55,442 bases of DNA from an uncultured Rhodobacterales bacterium (GCA_903845215.1 CAIMWI010000005.1:1-55442), one strand, 5' to 3'. Counted from the first letter of the stretch, positions 27,093 to 37,176 are shown. The notes: generated from the letters alone by a model not told the origin. Numbers and translations: made by a program.

Positions 27093-28442
27093 ATGGCAAC
27101 CGAAGTTCTGATGCCGGCCCTGTCGCCCACGATGGAAGAGGGCACCTTGGCCAAATGGCTGGTCAAAGTGGGTGATGTGGTGAAATCTGGCCAGATCTTG
27201 GCCGAGATTGAAACCGACAAGGCGACGATGGAATTTGAAGCCACCGACGAGGGCCGCGTTGGAGCGCTCTTGGTGGCCGAAGGCACGGCAGGGGTCAAGG
27301 TAAACACCCCGATCCTGCTGATGTCGGAAGAGGGCGAAGTGGCGGCAGCGAAAGCCGCGCCCGTGGCTGCGGCCCCTGCCGTCGTGGTTGCTGCGGCACC
27401 CGTGGCAGCGCCTGTCGCTGTTGTCTCGAAAGCGTCGGCCGATTGGCCCGAAGGCACGCCGATGAAAACCATGACCGTGCGCGAAGCCCTGCGCGAGGCG
27501 ATGGCCGAAGAGATGCGTGCCAATCCGACCGTGATGTTGATGGGCGAAGAGGTCGGCGAATACCAAGGCGCCTATAAGATCAGCCAAGGCCTGCTGGACG
27601 AATTCGGCCCCAAGCGCGTGGTCGATACGCCCATCACCGAAATGGGATTTACCGGCATTGCTGTGGGGGCATCGTGGGGCGGGTTGAACCCGATTGTGGA
27701 ATTCATGACGTGGAATTTCGCCATGCAGGCGATTGACCATATCCTGAACTCTGCCGCCAAGACCAACTACATGTCAGGCGGCCAGATGGGCGCACCGATT
27801 GTGTTTCGCGGCACCAACGGGGCAGCCGCCCGCGTAGGCGCGCAGCACAGTCAGGATTACGCCGCATGGTATGCTGCAATTCCCGGCCTGAAGGTCGTGA
27901 TGCCCTACTCTGCAGCCGACGCCAAAGGCCTGCTCAAATCCGCCATCCGCGACCGCAACCCCGTGGTGTTTTTGGAAAACGAAATCCTCTATGGTCAAAG
28001 CTTTGATGTGCCCGACCTGCCCGATTTCACCATCCCCTTCGGCAAGGCCCGCATCTGGCGGCAAGGCAGCGATGTGACCATCGTGTCTTTTGGCATTGGA
28101 ATGAAGTACGCATTGGAAGCCGCTGATATCTTGGCCAAAGACGGAATCAGCGCCGAAGTCGTCGATCTGCGCACGCTGCGCCCGATTGACTATGATACGG
28201 TGCTGGCCTCGGTGATGAAAACCAACCGCTGTGTCACCGTCGAAGAAGGGTTCCCCGTAGGCTCGATCGGCGATCACTTGGCATCCACTATCATGCAGCG
28301 CGCCTTTGACCATCTGGATGCGCCGGTCGTGACCTGCACGGGCAAAGATGTGCCCATGCCCTATGCCGCCAATCTGGAAAAGCTTGCTCTGGTGACGACC
28401 GCCGAAGTGGTCGCCGCTGTCAAATCTGTCTGCTATCGCTGA
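27093..28442 (+). CDS. pdhB: Pyruvate dehydrogenase E1 component, beta subunit, with N-terminal lipoyl domain
   Basis: This is the transketolase-like beta subunit of E1. Residues 1-80 form a lipoyl domain ([11 protein letters not shown], lipoylated Lys), followed by an Ala/Pro/Val linker. The E1-beta core from about 130 on includes [46 protein letters not shown] and [15 protein letters not shown]. The 449 residues exceed ordinary E1-beta (about 330) because of the lipoyl extension, known from other alphaproteobacteria. The ATG at 27093 has a GGGGAGAGAG site and lies 13 nt after pdhA. Confidence 0.96.
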   Translation: MATEVLMPALSPTMEEGTLAKWLVKVGDVVKSGQILAEIETDKATMEFEATDEGRVGALLVAEGTAGVKVNTPILLMSEEGEVAAAKAAPVAAAPAVVVAAAPVAAPVAVVSKASADWPEGTPMKTMTVREALREAMAEEMRANPTVMLMGEEVGEYQGAYKISQGLLDEFGPKRVVDTPITEMGFTGIAVGASWGGLNPIVEFMTWNFAMQAIDHILNSAAKTNYMSGGQMGAPIVFRGTNGAAARVGAQHSQDYAAWYAAIPGLKVVMPYSAADAKGLLKSAIRDRNPVVFLENEILYGQSFDVPDLPDFTIPFGKARIWRQGSDVTIVSFGIGMKYALEAADILAKDGISAEVVDLRTLRPIDYDTVLASVMKTNRCVTVEEGFPVGSIGDHLASTIMQRAFDHLDAPVVTCTGKDVPMPYAANLEKLALVTTAEVVAAVKSVCYR

Positions 28443-28450
28443 GGTGTCTT

Positions 28451-29734
28451 ATGGCTGTTGAAATCCTGATGCCGGCGTTGTCGCCCACTATGGAAGAGGG
28501 CACGCTGGCCAAATGGCTGGTCAAGGCAGGCGATAAGGTCAAATCCGGCCAGATCATCGCCGAGATTGAAACCGACAAAGCCACGATGGAATTTGAAGCG
28601 GTGGATGAGGGCACCATTTCACAACTGCTGGTGGCTGCGGGCACCGCAGGGGTCAAGGTCAACACCCCCATCGCCGTGATCGTGGAAGAGGGTGAAAGCC
28701 TGTCCACAGCACCCAAAGCGGCGGCCGTGGTCGCGGCCCCCGTGGCGGCACCCGTAGCGGTTGCATCCCCCATCGTGGCACCCGCTGCCGCCAAAGCCCA
28801 AGGCGCGCGGGTCTTCGCCTCGCCTTTGGCGCGGCGGATTGCTTTGGAGAAGGGTTTGGATCTGGCCGCCGTTGCAGGGTCTGGCCCGCATGGCCGCATC
28901 GTGAAGGCCGATGTGGAAGGCGTGCAAACATCTGTGGCGGCAAAGGCAGCAGCGGCCCCCGCGGCGGCAATTGTCACTGCGTCCAAGGCCTCTATGCCCA
29001 CGGGCATGTCGGCGGAAACTGTGATGAAAATGTATGCCGACCGTGCCTATACCGAAGTCACGCTTGACGGCATGCGCCGCACCATCGCCGCCCGCCTGGC
29101 CGAGGCCAAGCAAACCATCCCGCATTTTTACCTGCGCCGCGAAGTCCGTCTGGATGCGCTGATGGCCTTTCGCGAGCAGATGAACAAAGGGCTGGAAACG
29201 CGCGGCATCAAACTGTCGGTCAACGACTTTATCATCAAAGCCTGCGCGCTGGCCCTGCAAGCCGTACCCAACGCCAATGCGGTTTGGGCCGGCGACCGGA
29301 TCTTGAAATTGAAACCCTCCGATGTGGCCGTAGCGGTCGCCGTCGACGGTGGCCTGTTCACGCCGGTGTTGCGGGATGCGGATAGCAAGACCCTCTCGGC
29401 CCTGTCGGCCGAGATGAAAGACCTTGCCGCACGCGCCAAAAGCAAAAAGCTGGCCCCGCACGAATACCAAGGCGGCAGCTTTGCGATTTCCAATCTGGGG
29501 ATGATGGGGGTCGAGAATTTCGACGCCGTGATCAACCCGCCCCACGGCGCCATTCTGGCCGTGGGCGCGGGGATCAAAAAGCCGGTGGTGATGAAAGACA
29601 ACACGACTGGCGTGGCCACTGTGATGTCGATGACGCTGTCGGTTGATCACCGCGTGATTGACGGCGCTTTGGGGGCAGAGTTCCTGAAAGTCGTGGTCGA
29701 ACTGTTGGAAAACCCCATCGCCATGCTCGCTTAA
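28451..29734 (+). CDS. pdhC: Pyruvate dehydrogenase E2, dihydrolipoamide acetyltransferase
   Basis: E2 is the core of the pyruvate dehydrogenase complex and transfers acetyl groups to CoA. The 427-residue product has an N-terminal lipoyl domain ([11 protein letters not shown]) and an Ala-rich linker. The E1/E3-binding domain ([21 protein letters not shown], about 118-152) follows, then a second linker. The catalytic domain carries [15 protein letters not shown], the HxxxDG motif. The first 80 residues are nearly identical to those of pdhB. E3 (lpd) is not next in the operon; a bidirectional terminator follows. Confidence 0.96.
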   Translation: MAVEILMPALSPTMEEGTLAKWLVKAGDKVKSGQIIAEIETDKATMEFEAVDEGTISQLLVAAGTAGVKVNTPIAVIVEEGESLSTAPKAAAVVAAPVAAPVAVASPIVAPAAAKAQGARVFASPLARRIALEKGLDLAAVAGSGPHGRIVKADVEGVQTSVAAKAAAAPAAAIVTASKASMPTGMSAETVMKMYADRAYTEVTLDGMRRTIAARLAEAKQTIPHFYLRREVRLDALMAFREQMNKGLETRGIKLSVNDFIIKACALALQAVPNANAVWAGDRILKLKPSDVAVAVAVDGGLFTPVLRDADSKTLSALSAEMKDLAARAKSKKLAPHEYQGGSFAISNLGMMGVENFDAVINPPHGAILAVGAGIKKPVVMKDNTTGVATVMSMTLSVDHRVIDGALGAEFLKVVVELLENPIAMLA

Positions 29735-29754
29735 GCTCGATCGCCAGACATGAC

Positions 29755-29786
29755 AAAACGGCCAGAGCGCAAGCTCTGGCCGTTTT
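29755..29786. terminator. Bidirectional intrinsic terminator between pdhC and cysE
   Basis: The 14-bp perfect stem AAAACGGCCAGAGC / GCTCTGGCCGTTTT has a GCAA loop (29769-29772). The A/T tracts on both sides serve both convergent genes. Confidence 0.88.
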
Positions 29787-29799
29787 ATTGTCGAAACGC

Positions 29800-30609
29800 T
29801 TAAATTTCGCCCGAGATCAACTGATCCATGGTGATCGAAGGCTGCGAACACCCCGCCTCGCCGATCACCCGCGCGGGCACACCCGCCACAGTGGTGTTAT
29901 GGGGCACATCACTAAGCACCACCGAACCCGCCGCAATCCGGCTGCAATAGCCCACTTCGATATTGCCCAGAACCTTGGCCCCTGCCCCGATCAGCACGCC
30001 ATTGCCGATCTTGGGGTGACGGTCGCCGTCTTCTTTGCCCGTCCCCCCCAGCGTCACCGAATGCAGCATCGACACATTGTCGCCCACCACCGCCGTCTCG
30101 CCGATCACAATGGCATGGGCGTGGTCAATCATGATGCCCTTGCCGATGCGCGCAGCGGGGTGAATATCCACAGAAAACACCTCAGACACCCGCATTTGCA
30201 CGAAATAGGCCAAATCTTGACGGCCATGGGTCCAAAGCCAATGGCCGATGCGATAGGCTTGGACGGCGTGAAAGCCCTTGAAAAACAAGATCGGCTGCAA
30301 AAAGCGGTGGCAAGCCGGATCGCGGTCATAAACTGCCATGATATCGGCGCGCGCCGCTTGACCGATTTCAGGATCGCTCGCGTAAGCCTCATCCGCAATT
30401 TCGCGCAAGATCTGCTCGCTCATTTCCGACGAGGCCAGTTTTTGCGAGAAGCGGTAGGCCAAGGCCCGTTCAAGGCTGGAATGGTGCAGCAAACTGGCAT
30501 GGATCAACCCGCCAAGCAGCGGTTCATCGCGCACGGCTTGCGCCGCCTCTTCGCGCACACGCTGCCAGACGGGGTCAACCGACGTGAATTTTGCTTTGGG
30601 TTCGGCCAT
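29800..30609 (-). CDS. cysE: Serine O-acetyltransferase
   Basis: The cytosolic enzyme forms O-acetylserine from serine and acetyl-CoA, the first step of cysteine synthesis. The 269-residue product has the helical N-terminal SATase region and the left-handed beta-helix made of hexapeptide repeats. The latter carries VDIHPAARIGKGIMIDHAHAIVIGETAVVGDNVSMLHSVTLGG and the catalytic-site HPKIGNGVLIGAGAKVLGNIEVG. It lies between the pdh operon and the end of the GTA cluster. Confidence 0.95.
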   Translation of the reverse strand: MAEPKAKFTSVDPVWQRVREEAAQAVRDEPLLGGLIHASLLHHSSLERALAYRFSQKLASSEMSEQILREIADEAYASDPEIGQAARADIMAVYDRDPACHRFLQPILFFKGFHAVQAYRIGHWLWTHGRQDLAYFVQMRVSEVFSVDIHPAARIGKGIMIDHAHAIVIGETAVVGDNVSMLHSVTLGGTGKEDGDRHPKIGNGVLIGAGAKVLGNIEVGYCSRIAAGSVVLSDVPHNTTVAGVPARVIGEAGCSQPSITMDQLISGEI

Positions 30610-30644
30610 GGGTTTATCCTCTTCAACGCGAAGTTTACCACAGG

Positions 30645-30674
30645 TTTTTGCTGCTTAATACCCCCCTGCCCCCT
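30645..30674 (-). repeat. Intergenic GGGGTATT element, copy D
   Basis: On the minus strand a G-rich tract is followed by GGGGTATTAAGCAGC and AAAAA. It lies between the last GTA gene and cysE and resembles the core of the element upstream of miaA. It lacks the hairpin, so it is the weakest copy. Confidence 0.35.
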
Positions 30675-30677
30675 TCG

Positions 30678-33600
30678 TCACCCAAAGCGGATCGACTTGG
30701 CGGGCCCCGCCCCAAAACGGCCTGACATCTGCGCCACAGACAGGCTAAACACCGCCCCCACCCCATCAGACACCTGCATCAAAGCACTGTAGGTAAAGCG
30801 CGGATTTCCGATAAACTCTTGCCGCACCACACGGTCACCAAGCAAAACCTGCACCTGATACAGTTCTTCCTCCTCGCCCAAAGGCACGTCCATGCCAAAC
30901 CAACTGTCCCCTTCAACCCGTGAACGGCGTACCCATGTTAAACTGATCGGTCCGCCCGCCCCCCCTACGGCGCGCAGATGCGCCACGCTATAGGGCCGCA
31001 GACCGATGCCCGAAAAGGCCTTGTTGGCACGAACCACTTGGGTGTCGCCATATCCCAAAGCGGCCTGTCCCACGCGGTAATTGCGCGCCAAACCCCGCGC
31101 CGCCGATGCCAAGTCAATCTGGGGCACAGCGCTGTCCATCAGAAGGAAATAGCTGCCCACCGGCCAAACCTGCGGCATGACCCCATCGCTGCCCGCCTGT
31201 CCTCGCAGACGCAGGCGCAAATCATATGTCTTGGGGGCCACAAGATCGGCCTGCACAAACTGGAATACCTCCCAATTCTCTGCCGACCCATCGCCAATCA
31301 CCGCAACATTTGCCCCGTTCAACACATCCACCACGCTGGCCGAGGATAAGGCGCCCACCGACAGCTTCACACGAACCGCTGGCCCCTTATCCCAAACTGC
31401 AGCCGAGTTGGCCATCATCGCGGTTTGCGTGACCCCCACCACAGCAGGGATTTCCAACTGTTGATTCAGGCGAAAGCCATCAGCACCACCCGCACTCCAC
31501 ACGCCCACAGGGCCGGGCCAAGGGCTGGCGGTGGCCGCAATATGGGGCGCGTGTGGCACTTCGCCGCCGCTCAACAAGGGCAGGTCCATGAACAAGGGAA
31601 ACACCGGCAAAGAAACGGCCGGCGCGGCGCGGTTGCCGCGCTGGCTGACATCTTCAGCGGGCAAATAGGCCCCCGGCTCCACCCGAACCGCATCTACCAA
31701 CAGGCTGTCACCGATTTCCAAACGGTCAATCCGATAAGAAACCCCATCCAGATCGACCACATCTCCGGCGCCAAGGCCCAGCGCCGATTTCGGCAAGGCA
31801 AAGCGCGCACCATCGCGGGCCACACGCGCCTCGACCAACCACCGTTCGGCCACCGCGCGGCCTTCAGCATTGGTCAACTGCAGCGCCACGTCACTTTGGG
31901 TGACATTTGTAGATGTCTCATCGGGAAAAATTGCCTCGGCTGTGCGCGCGGTAAAGTCGTTCTCGGCCTCGATATAGGTAAACCGCACACGACCAGCCGT
32001 TTCCGCCGCCGATGCGCGAACAGTCTCGACGCCGCTGTCAAGATCGGCCACCTGTGCCATGCGCCCAAGCTCCAACGCGGCCTTGGGCACCCCGTCGCGG
32101 ATGGTAAAGGTCAAGGCGCCCTCGCGCTCGGCCACATCCATCGCATAGGCCGTCATCAAGGGCTGCAACGCACTGCGGGCGGTGCCTGTGTCTGTCACAC
32201 AATAGCCGCGCACCAACCCATAAGCCGCCTCCGCCTTGATGTAAGGCCCAACCCCCGCGGCATCGCAAATGTCTTGCACCACCGCCGACAAAGGTTGCCC
32301 CGTGCTGCGCCCATTCAGCCAATGGCCGCGATCGTAATTTGCGCCGTCGCCCCAAACCTCAGTATTGGCAGGAAACTCGGGGAAAGGTCGCGCATCCCAA
32401 GCCCAGGCATGACACCGCGCCAAATCAACCATCCGCCCCGAATAGGTGGTGGCAGTTGGGTTGTTGGCTGGATCAGACCAAAATTGATACATGGCAACGA
32501 AATATTGCCCCTGCAAAAAGTCATCCCGCCGCCCGTTCGAGGCCCGGGGCAATCCCGATTCCGAAGACCGCGCATCCAAGAAACGGTTGGGCTCGTTCGT
32601 GCCCTTATCCAAAGCTGGGCAACCGTATTCGGTAAAGCGAATGGGCTTCATGCCCGCCCGCCACCCTGTCGGCACCGCCGCCCGCACCCCGCCAATACGA
32701 TTGTGATGCGTATTGCTCCACCATCCCACCAAGTCCTTGGGGCGATAGATCCAAGGCTCGCCATAAGCGCCGTCAACAATCGGTCGACGCAACTGCGCCA
32801 CCGCCGTGGCCGCCGAATCGTAATACCAGTCAAATCCCTCGCCACCGGCAATATTGGCCTTAAGATACTCAAGGTTGTAAATTGACCCCCAAGATGCGTC
32901 CATATGCGCATGGCCGTCGCGCCAATCTGACAGGGGCATATAGTTATCAATGCCGATAAAATCGATGTTGGGGTCAGCCCATAGCGGATCAAGGTGGAAG
33001 TAGTGGTTGCCATCTGCCTGATAGCCGAAGTATTCCGACCAGTCGGCCGCATAGGTGATCTTGGTATCCGGCCCCAAAACCTGCCGCACCTCTGCCGCCA
33101 ATTGCTGCAAAGCCGCGACCATGGGAAAGCTGTCAGCGGCCCCGCGCACCTGGGTCAACCCGCGCATCTCTGACCCGATGCAAAAGGCATCCACCCCGCC
33201 CGCCAAAGCGCAAAGATGCGCATAGTGCAGAATAAACCGCCGATAGCGCCACTCCTGCGGGCCAGCATACCCCACCTGCCCATCCAAGATGCGAAAGTCC
33301 TCGACCAAGGCGGTGCCCATAAACGCCGCAACTTCGGCTTGCGCGAAAGCAGTGCGATCAGCGCTGCCCGTCTGCCCCGGCGCTTTGGCTAAGGTGATAC
33401 GCCCCCGCCATGGCAAAACGGGCTGGCTTTCGGCCTCTGACCAAGGGTCAGCAAGGCCATTAGCGTCGATTAGCTCCATCAGGATAAAGGGATAAAACAT
33501 CACCTCTTTGCCTGCGGCTTTGATGGCGGCAATCGCCTCGATCACGGCGCGGTCAGCAGGCGTTCCGCCATAAATCGCCCGCCCCTCGCGCTTGGCCAGA

Positions 33601-34571
33601 ACCTGTGCCGCCTCGCGCGTTACACCCGCCACAGCCCAAGGCAGCTCGGCCCCGTCCTGCGCGTTCTGATCGACCTTGGGCATGATCTGCGTCTGTGCAC
33701 AGCGCAAGTCATCGCCAAACCAACTCACCACCAAAGAAACCGACCCGCAGCGCGGCAATTCTTCACCCAGATGCTGCAAGGACAGGCTGAAATCCGTCTT
33801 ATCCTCGACCGAATGCACATTCGCTGCAGTGCCCACCCCCGGCCCATCCTGAAAGCTGACCTTGGTTGTGGCCAGCGCATATTCTCCCGTGCCCGGTATC
33901 AGCGCCACGGCCTGCACCACGCCTGCCATGTCGGCGGCGGCACCCTGCGCACAGGCCGCCCGGCAAATCACTTCAAAGCTGAACTGCGGCACGCGGTTGC
34001 CAAAGCGCGACAGGTCCAGATCCTCGATCACAACATAGGCCACGCCGCGATAGCTTGGGGCCAAACCCGCCCCTTCCACGGCCTCGATCTTGGGATCCGG
34101 CAGTTGGTCGTCATCGCCGGGATAAAACCGCAGGTCCAAACTGCCAACCGCAATCTCGATCCCGTCCGCCCAAACCCGCCCCACCCGCTGGGCAGGCCCT
34201 TGGCAAAGCGCAATCGCCAAACTGACCGAATAGCTATAGGTCGTCGATGTCGAGCGCGCAGCACCCTTCCCCCCGCCAGAGCGCTGCGCCGTTTCTTGAA
34301 ACCGGCTGGCCCAGATGACCTGCCCGCCCACCCGCATCCGCCCCCAAACCCGCGCCAAGGCCGCCCCATCGCTGGCCCCTGACAGTTGAAACCGCGACAC
34401 GCGCCCTTGTTCCACCGCCTCTGATCCGCTGCCCAAGATGCGCTGGTCGATCGAGCGACCGATCGTGGCCCCCACAGCCCGGCCGATCACCGCCCCTGAC
34501 AGGCCCAAGACCGACCCGCCAAAGCCCGCCCCCAGCGCAGCCCCTGCCGCCGATAACACCAGTGTGGCCAT
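30678..34571 (-). CDS. GTA baseplate megatron protein (RcGTA g15), TIM-barrel domain
   Basis: This last and largest GTA gene encodes the distal baseplate protein that contacts the recipient cell. The 1297-residue protein starts with a glycine/alanine-rich hydrophobic segment (residues 3-45). A GTA TIM-barrel region, roughly residues 340-720, contains GSEMRG (about 466-471) and RFTEYG (about 645-650), whose Glu residues are placed like glycosidase acids. Phage-tail-3-like sequence follows. Length and layout match the RcGTA protein. The ATG at 34571 has AAAGGAG 7 nt upstream and lies just after the g14 stop. Confidence 0.93.
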   Translation of the reverse strand: MATLVLSAAGAALGAGFGGSVLGLSGAVIGRAVGATIGRSIDQRILGSGSEAVEQGRVSRFQLSGASDGAALARVWGRMRVGGQVIWASRFQETAQRSGGGKGAARSTSTTYSYSVSLAIALCQGPAQRVGRVWADGIEIAVGSLDLRFYPGDDDQLPDPKIEAVEGAGLAPSYRGVAYVVIEDLDLSRFGNRVPQFSFEVICRAACAQGAAADMAGVVQAVALIPGTGEYALATTKVSFQDGPGVGTAANVHSVEDKTDFSLSLQHLGEELPRCGSVSLVVSWFGDDLRCAQTQIMPKVDQNAQDGAELPWAVAGVTREAAQVLAKREGRAIYGGTPADRAVIEAIAAIKAAGKEVMFYPFILMELIDANGLADPWSEAESQPVLPWRGRITLAKAPGQTGSADRTAFAQAEVAAFMGTALVEDFRILDGQVGYAGPQEWRYRRFILHYAHLCALAGGVDAFCIGSEMRGLTQVRGAADSFPMVAALQQLAAEVRQVLGPDTKITYAADWSEYFGYQADGNHYFHLDPLWADPNIDFIGIDNYMPLSDWRDGHAHMDASWGSIYNLEYLKANIAGGEGFDWYYDSAATAVAQLRRPIVDGAYGEPWIYRPKDLVGWWSNTHHNRIGGVRAAVPTGWRAGMKPIRFTEYGCPALDKGTNEPNRFLDARSSESGLPRASNGRRDDFLQGQYFVAMYQFWSDPANNPTATTYSGRMVDLARCHAWAWDARPFPEFPANTEVWGDGANYDRGHWLNGRSTGQPLSAVVQDICDAAGVGPYIKAEAAYGLVRGYCVTDTGTARSALQPLMTAYAMDVAEREGALTFTIRDGVPKAALELGRMAQVADLDSGVETVRASAAETAGRVRFTYIEAENDFTARTAEAIFPDETSTNVTQSDVALQLTNAEGRAVAERWLVEARVARDGARFALPKSALGLGAGDVVDLDGVSYRIDRLEIGDSLLVDAVRVEPGAYLPAEDVSQRGNRAAPAVSLPVFPLFMDLPLLSGGEVPHAPHIAATASPWPGPVGVWSAGGADGFRLNQQLEIPAVVGVTQTAMMANSAAVWDKGPAVRVKLSVGALSSASVVDVLNGANVAVIGDGSAENWEVFQFVQADLVAPKTYDLRLRLRGQAGSDGVMPQVWPVGSYFLLMDSAVPQIDLASAARGLARNYRVGQAALGYGDTQVVRANKAFSGIGLRPYSVAHLRAVGGAGGPISLTWVRRSRVEGDSWFGMDVPLGEEEELYQVQVLLGDRVVRQEFIGNPRFTYSALMQVSDGVGAVFSLSVAQMSGRFGAGPAKSIRFG

Positions 34572-34573
34572 CT

Positions 34574-35017
34574 TCAAGCTCCTTTGGGAAATTCAAAACG
34601 TCCAGCCAACCGCCGCACCCAAGGGTCTGACAGGGCATTTTCCACCACACCGTGCCCGGTATAGGCATGGATAAACCGGGCTTGCGGGCCTGAGGCACTC
34701 ACAATGCCCAGATGCTTGGCCACCAGACCGGCCCGCATCCGAAAAACCACGACATCCCCCGCCATCAGCGGGGCACCTTGCGGTTTTTCCACCAACCATC
34801 GCCGCGCGGCAGACAGCATGTCCTCGTGGCCCTCGGCCTCGCTCCAATCCATCGTGTAGGGCGGCACATCTTCGGGCTCGGGGCCGATCACGCCGCGCCA
34901 CACCCCGCGCAGCAGCCCCAAGCAATCGCTCCCCGCACCAAGGGTTGACGCTTGATGCACATAGGGCGTGCCCAGCCAAAGCCGCGCCTGCGTCACAACA
35001 TCCGCACGCCCGCTCAT
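34574..35017 (-). CDS. GTA cell-wall peptidase, NlpC/P60 family (RcGTA g14)
   Basis: The 147-residue protein probably cuts recipient peptidoglycan during DNA entry. Cys in GAGSDCLGLLRGVWR and His in LVAKHLGIVS are the expected NlpC/P60 catalytic residues; FIHAYTGHGVVE follows. Its start overlaps the g13 stop (ATGA), and its stop lies just before the g15 start. Confidence 0.93.
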   Translation of the reverse strand: MSGRADVVTQARLWLGTPYVHQASTLGAGSDCLGLLRGVWRGVIGPEPEDVPPYTMDWSEAEGHEDMLSAARRWLVEKPQGAPLMAGDVVVFRMRAGLVAKHLGIVSASGPQARFIHAYTGHGVVENALSDPWVRRLAGRFEFPKGA

Positions 35018-35901
35018 TTCGAAAGACGGCCGCCGTCATTCAGCTTGCCCGACACCGGATAAGACGTCATCCAATCCTCGCCCGGAATATGGGGAAAGCC
35101 GCGAAAGTTCGCAAAATTGGCAAACTTGGCGCGACAGGTCGCCGCCAACTTATCGCACCCCGCTTCAAGCCTGATCACATCCCCAACCGCCGGTGCACGG
35201 GCAAAATCCACCCACAGATCAAACCGCCGCTGCACGCCTTCGGTCTGGTCAAATTTCACCAAACCCACCAACCCCGCGGCATCGCCCGAGGTCACCACCG
35301 CCCGCCCCCGCTGAAACCATCCTTCGGCAAACTCCGCAACGGCCGCAATATGGTAAACTCCTGTCTCCCCCCGGGCGACGATAGGCGCCGCCAGCGCAAG
35401 CCCGCCACGGTCCAACTCCACCCCGCAGCGCGCATCGCCCAAAACAGCCGCGCAGGTGCGTTGATAGGCCAGCCCCTGCACTTGGTTCAGCCCCTCGGAA
35501 AGCCCGCGCAACTCTGCGCGAAACGCCCCGCCCGCGCGCACCACTTCGCCAAAAGTGCCACGAAACTGCAGCAGGCGTTGGCTGACATCTTGCCAATTCA
35601 CGATCCAGTTTTGCACCTCTGCCCCGTCAAAGCGCCCCGCCATCAAATCGGCCTCGCTCACCGAAGCATCGCTTAACGCCCCCACCGCCTCGCTATTGTC
35701 CACCGCAAGCCCCGTGCCGGTTTGCAAAGCCCGCGCGGTCATACCGCTTGCGGCCCGAAAGACGATGCCCTCAAAGGCCAGATCAAGGTCATGGTCGGTA
35801 AAGCCCAAAACCACCCCATCGCGCCGCGTCACGGCCCAACATTGGCACACAAAACTTGCCCCCGTTGCCAGATGCGCCAAAAGATCGCCACGCGCGCTCA
35901 T
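35014..35901 (-). CDS. GTA baseplate hub protein (RcGTA g13), DUF2163/phage BR0599 family
   Basis: The 295-residue protein belongs to the baseplate hub. DUF2163-type features are FVCQCWAVTRRDGVVLGFTDHD near the N-terminus and TCAAVLGDARCGVELDRG in the middle. The C-terminal block is AGCDKLAATCRAKFANFANFRGFPHIPG. The spaced cysteines suggest an Fe-S or metal site like those in tail-tip proteins such as lambda gpL. The start overlaps the g12 stop by 4 nt (ATGA) and the stop overlaps the g14 start. Confidence 0.92.
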   Translation of the reverse strand: MSARGDLLAHLATGASFVCQCWAVTRRDGVVLGFTDHDLDLAFEGIVFRAASGMTARALQTGTGLAVDNSEAVGALSDASVSEADLMAGRFDGAEVQNWIVNWQDVSQRLLQFRGTFGEVVRAGGAFRAELRGLSEGLNQVQGLAYQRTCAAVLGDARCGVELDRGGLALAAPIVARGETGVYHIAAVAEFAEGWFQRGRAVVTSGDAAGLVGLVKFDQTEGVQRRFDLWVDFARAPAVGDVIRLEAGCDKLAATCRAKFANFANFRGFPHIPGEDWMTSYPVSGKLNDGGRLSK

Positions 35902-36530
35902 ATCCGCACCTCGATGACTGGAACCGCAGGAATTTCACCGGCCTGAAAACTAGCGATCGAGGCGATGATCCGGTCGGTATCAAACCGCACCGGCACGTCA
36001 AACTCGCACCCCGCCGTCACCACCGCGCCCAAAGCCGGCGGCAGGTTCAAGGTGATAATCCCGGTCGTATGCGCTACCGTGAAACCGGCAGGCAGGGTCT
36101 GTACCACCCCCCCCACCGCCACGATCACACTGTCCGCCACGGGTTTGCGCAATACGCGCGTATAGGTCGCCCCCCCCGAGGCATAGGTTTTGCTCAGTTG
36201 AAAAGCAGTCGTCACCCCGTCACCTGTGCCGATCACCTGATCGGTCGCGCTGATGGGTTGCGAGGGCAAACAGGTTTTGTAATCCGCCCAATCCTTCCAG
36301 CGAAAGCCATGCAACTGACCATGGCGCGCCTCAAAAAAGGCGATCAAAGTGGCAAGATCATCCAAAGACCGCATCCCTGCCCCCGCATCATACCGGCGGC
36401 GCGCATGGGCCCAGGGGCTGTTGCGCTCTTCAAAGCCGTTCACCAAGGTGACAATCTCGGTCCGCCGCTCTGGCCCGCCGGAAGAGCCAAGGCTCATCCG
36501 CACGGGGTATCTCACCTCATGAAATGACAT
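35898..36530 (-). CDS. GTA distal tail protein (RcGTA g12), DUF2460/TIGR02217 family
   Basis: This 210-residue tail-tip protein connects the tail tube to the hub. Family features visible are FHEVRYPVRMSLGSSGGPERRTEIVTLVNG at the N-terminus and ARRRYDAGAGMRSLDDLATLIAFFEARHG next. FRWKDWADYKTCLPS follows. The ATG at 36530 has a perfect GGAGGT site; the longer open frame to 36623 overlaps g11 and is rejected. Confidence 0.93.
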   Translation of the reverse strand: MSFHEVRYPVRMSLGSSGGPERRTEIVTLVNGFEERNSPWAHARRRYDAGAGMRSLDDLATLIAFFEARHGQLHGFRWKDWADYKTCLPSQPISATDQVIGTGDGVTTAFQLSKTYASGGATYTRVLRKPVADSVIVAVGGVVQTLPAGFTVAHTTGIITLNLPPALGAVVTAGCEFDVPVRFDTDRIIASIASFQAGEIPAVPVIEVRI

Positions 36531-36540
36531 GGAAACCTCC

Positions 36541-37176
36541 TTAACGATTGCGCTGGCCGCGTGCCAAAGCCCGCATGGCCTCGGCCGCGATCTGCGATTG
36601 GCTGCGCGCAAAGCCTGCGACATCTGGGGTCGAGATGTTCATCACCACAGTGACAGGCTGGCCTGCGCCCAAAGCGCGAACCCCCAAACTGCCATCCGGG
36701 CCGCGTGTCAAAGGCATGATGGCTTCGGGCCCGGCCTCGCCCATCAGGCCCGTTCCGCCCCGCATGGGAAAGGTCGTGGGGTGCGACACAACACCGCCGC
36801 GCGCAAAGGGCATCACCTGCCCCTGTACAAAGGCGCCGCCCTTGGCAAAACCGTTGCCCAAGACCCCCGCCAACAGGCCACCAAACTGATCCGTCACAGG
36901 CTTGAAGGCTGCCTTCAACACCGTATCCGCCATGCTTTTGGCCAGATTGCGCAAACTGTCGCTTAACTTCGCCCCATCCAGCACCACACCTTCAAACGCA
37001 CGCCGCAACCCATTGCCAAAGCCCGCGGCCAATGCGCCAACCTCGCGTTCGGTATGGGCCAAATTGCCCTGCAATTTTCCCAGTTCCGCATCAAAGCCAG
37101 ACACCATGCCCGCCGTCCCGCCCAAACTTGTCTCAAGGGCAGTGATCTGTTCTGTCAGGTCTGCGATACTCGTCAT
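36541..37176 (-). CDS. GTA tail tape measure protein (RcGTA g11)
   Basis: The 211-residue protein sets tail length and is short, as expected for the stubby GTA tail. It has an N-terminal coiled coil (IADLTEQITALETSLGG) and the segment LRRAFEGVVLDGAKLSDSLRNLAKSMADTVL. The conserved GGAFVQGQVMPFARGGVVSHPTTFPM and GLMGEAGPEAIMPL follow. The start at MTSIADL (37176) overlaps g10.1 by 44 nt; an upstream ATG at 37197 is possible. Confidence 0.9.
   Translation of the reverse strand: MTSIADLTEQITALETSLGGTAGMVSGFDAELGKLQGNLAHTEREVGALAAGFGNGLRRAFEGVVLDGAKLSDSLRNLAKSMADTVLKAAFKPVTDQFGGLLAGVLGNGFAKGGAFVQGQVMPFARGGVVSHPTTFPMRGGTGLMGEAGPEAIMPLTRGPDGSLGVRALGAGQPVTVVMNISTPDVAGFARSQSQIAAEAMRALARGQRNR

Noticed and set aside
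26000..27523. 507-codon open frame antisense to pdhA/pdhB
   Set aside because: The opposite strand encodes clear pyruvate dehydrogenase proteins; long antisense frames are expected at this G+C content and this one has low-complexity composition.
27093..28560. Direct DNA repeat suggestive of a mobile element
   Set aside because: The repeat is the lipoyl domain shared by two PDH subunits.
28619..29851. 410-codon open frame antisense to pdhC
   Set aside because: It is a shadow of the E2 gene and crosses the bidirectional terminator.
31425..32885. 486-codon open frame antisense to the GTA megatron gene
   Set aside because: It is rich in His, Arg and Pro, has no recognisable domain and lies wholly inside the megatron gene on the other strand.
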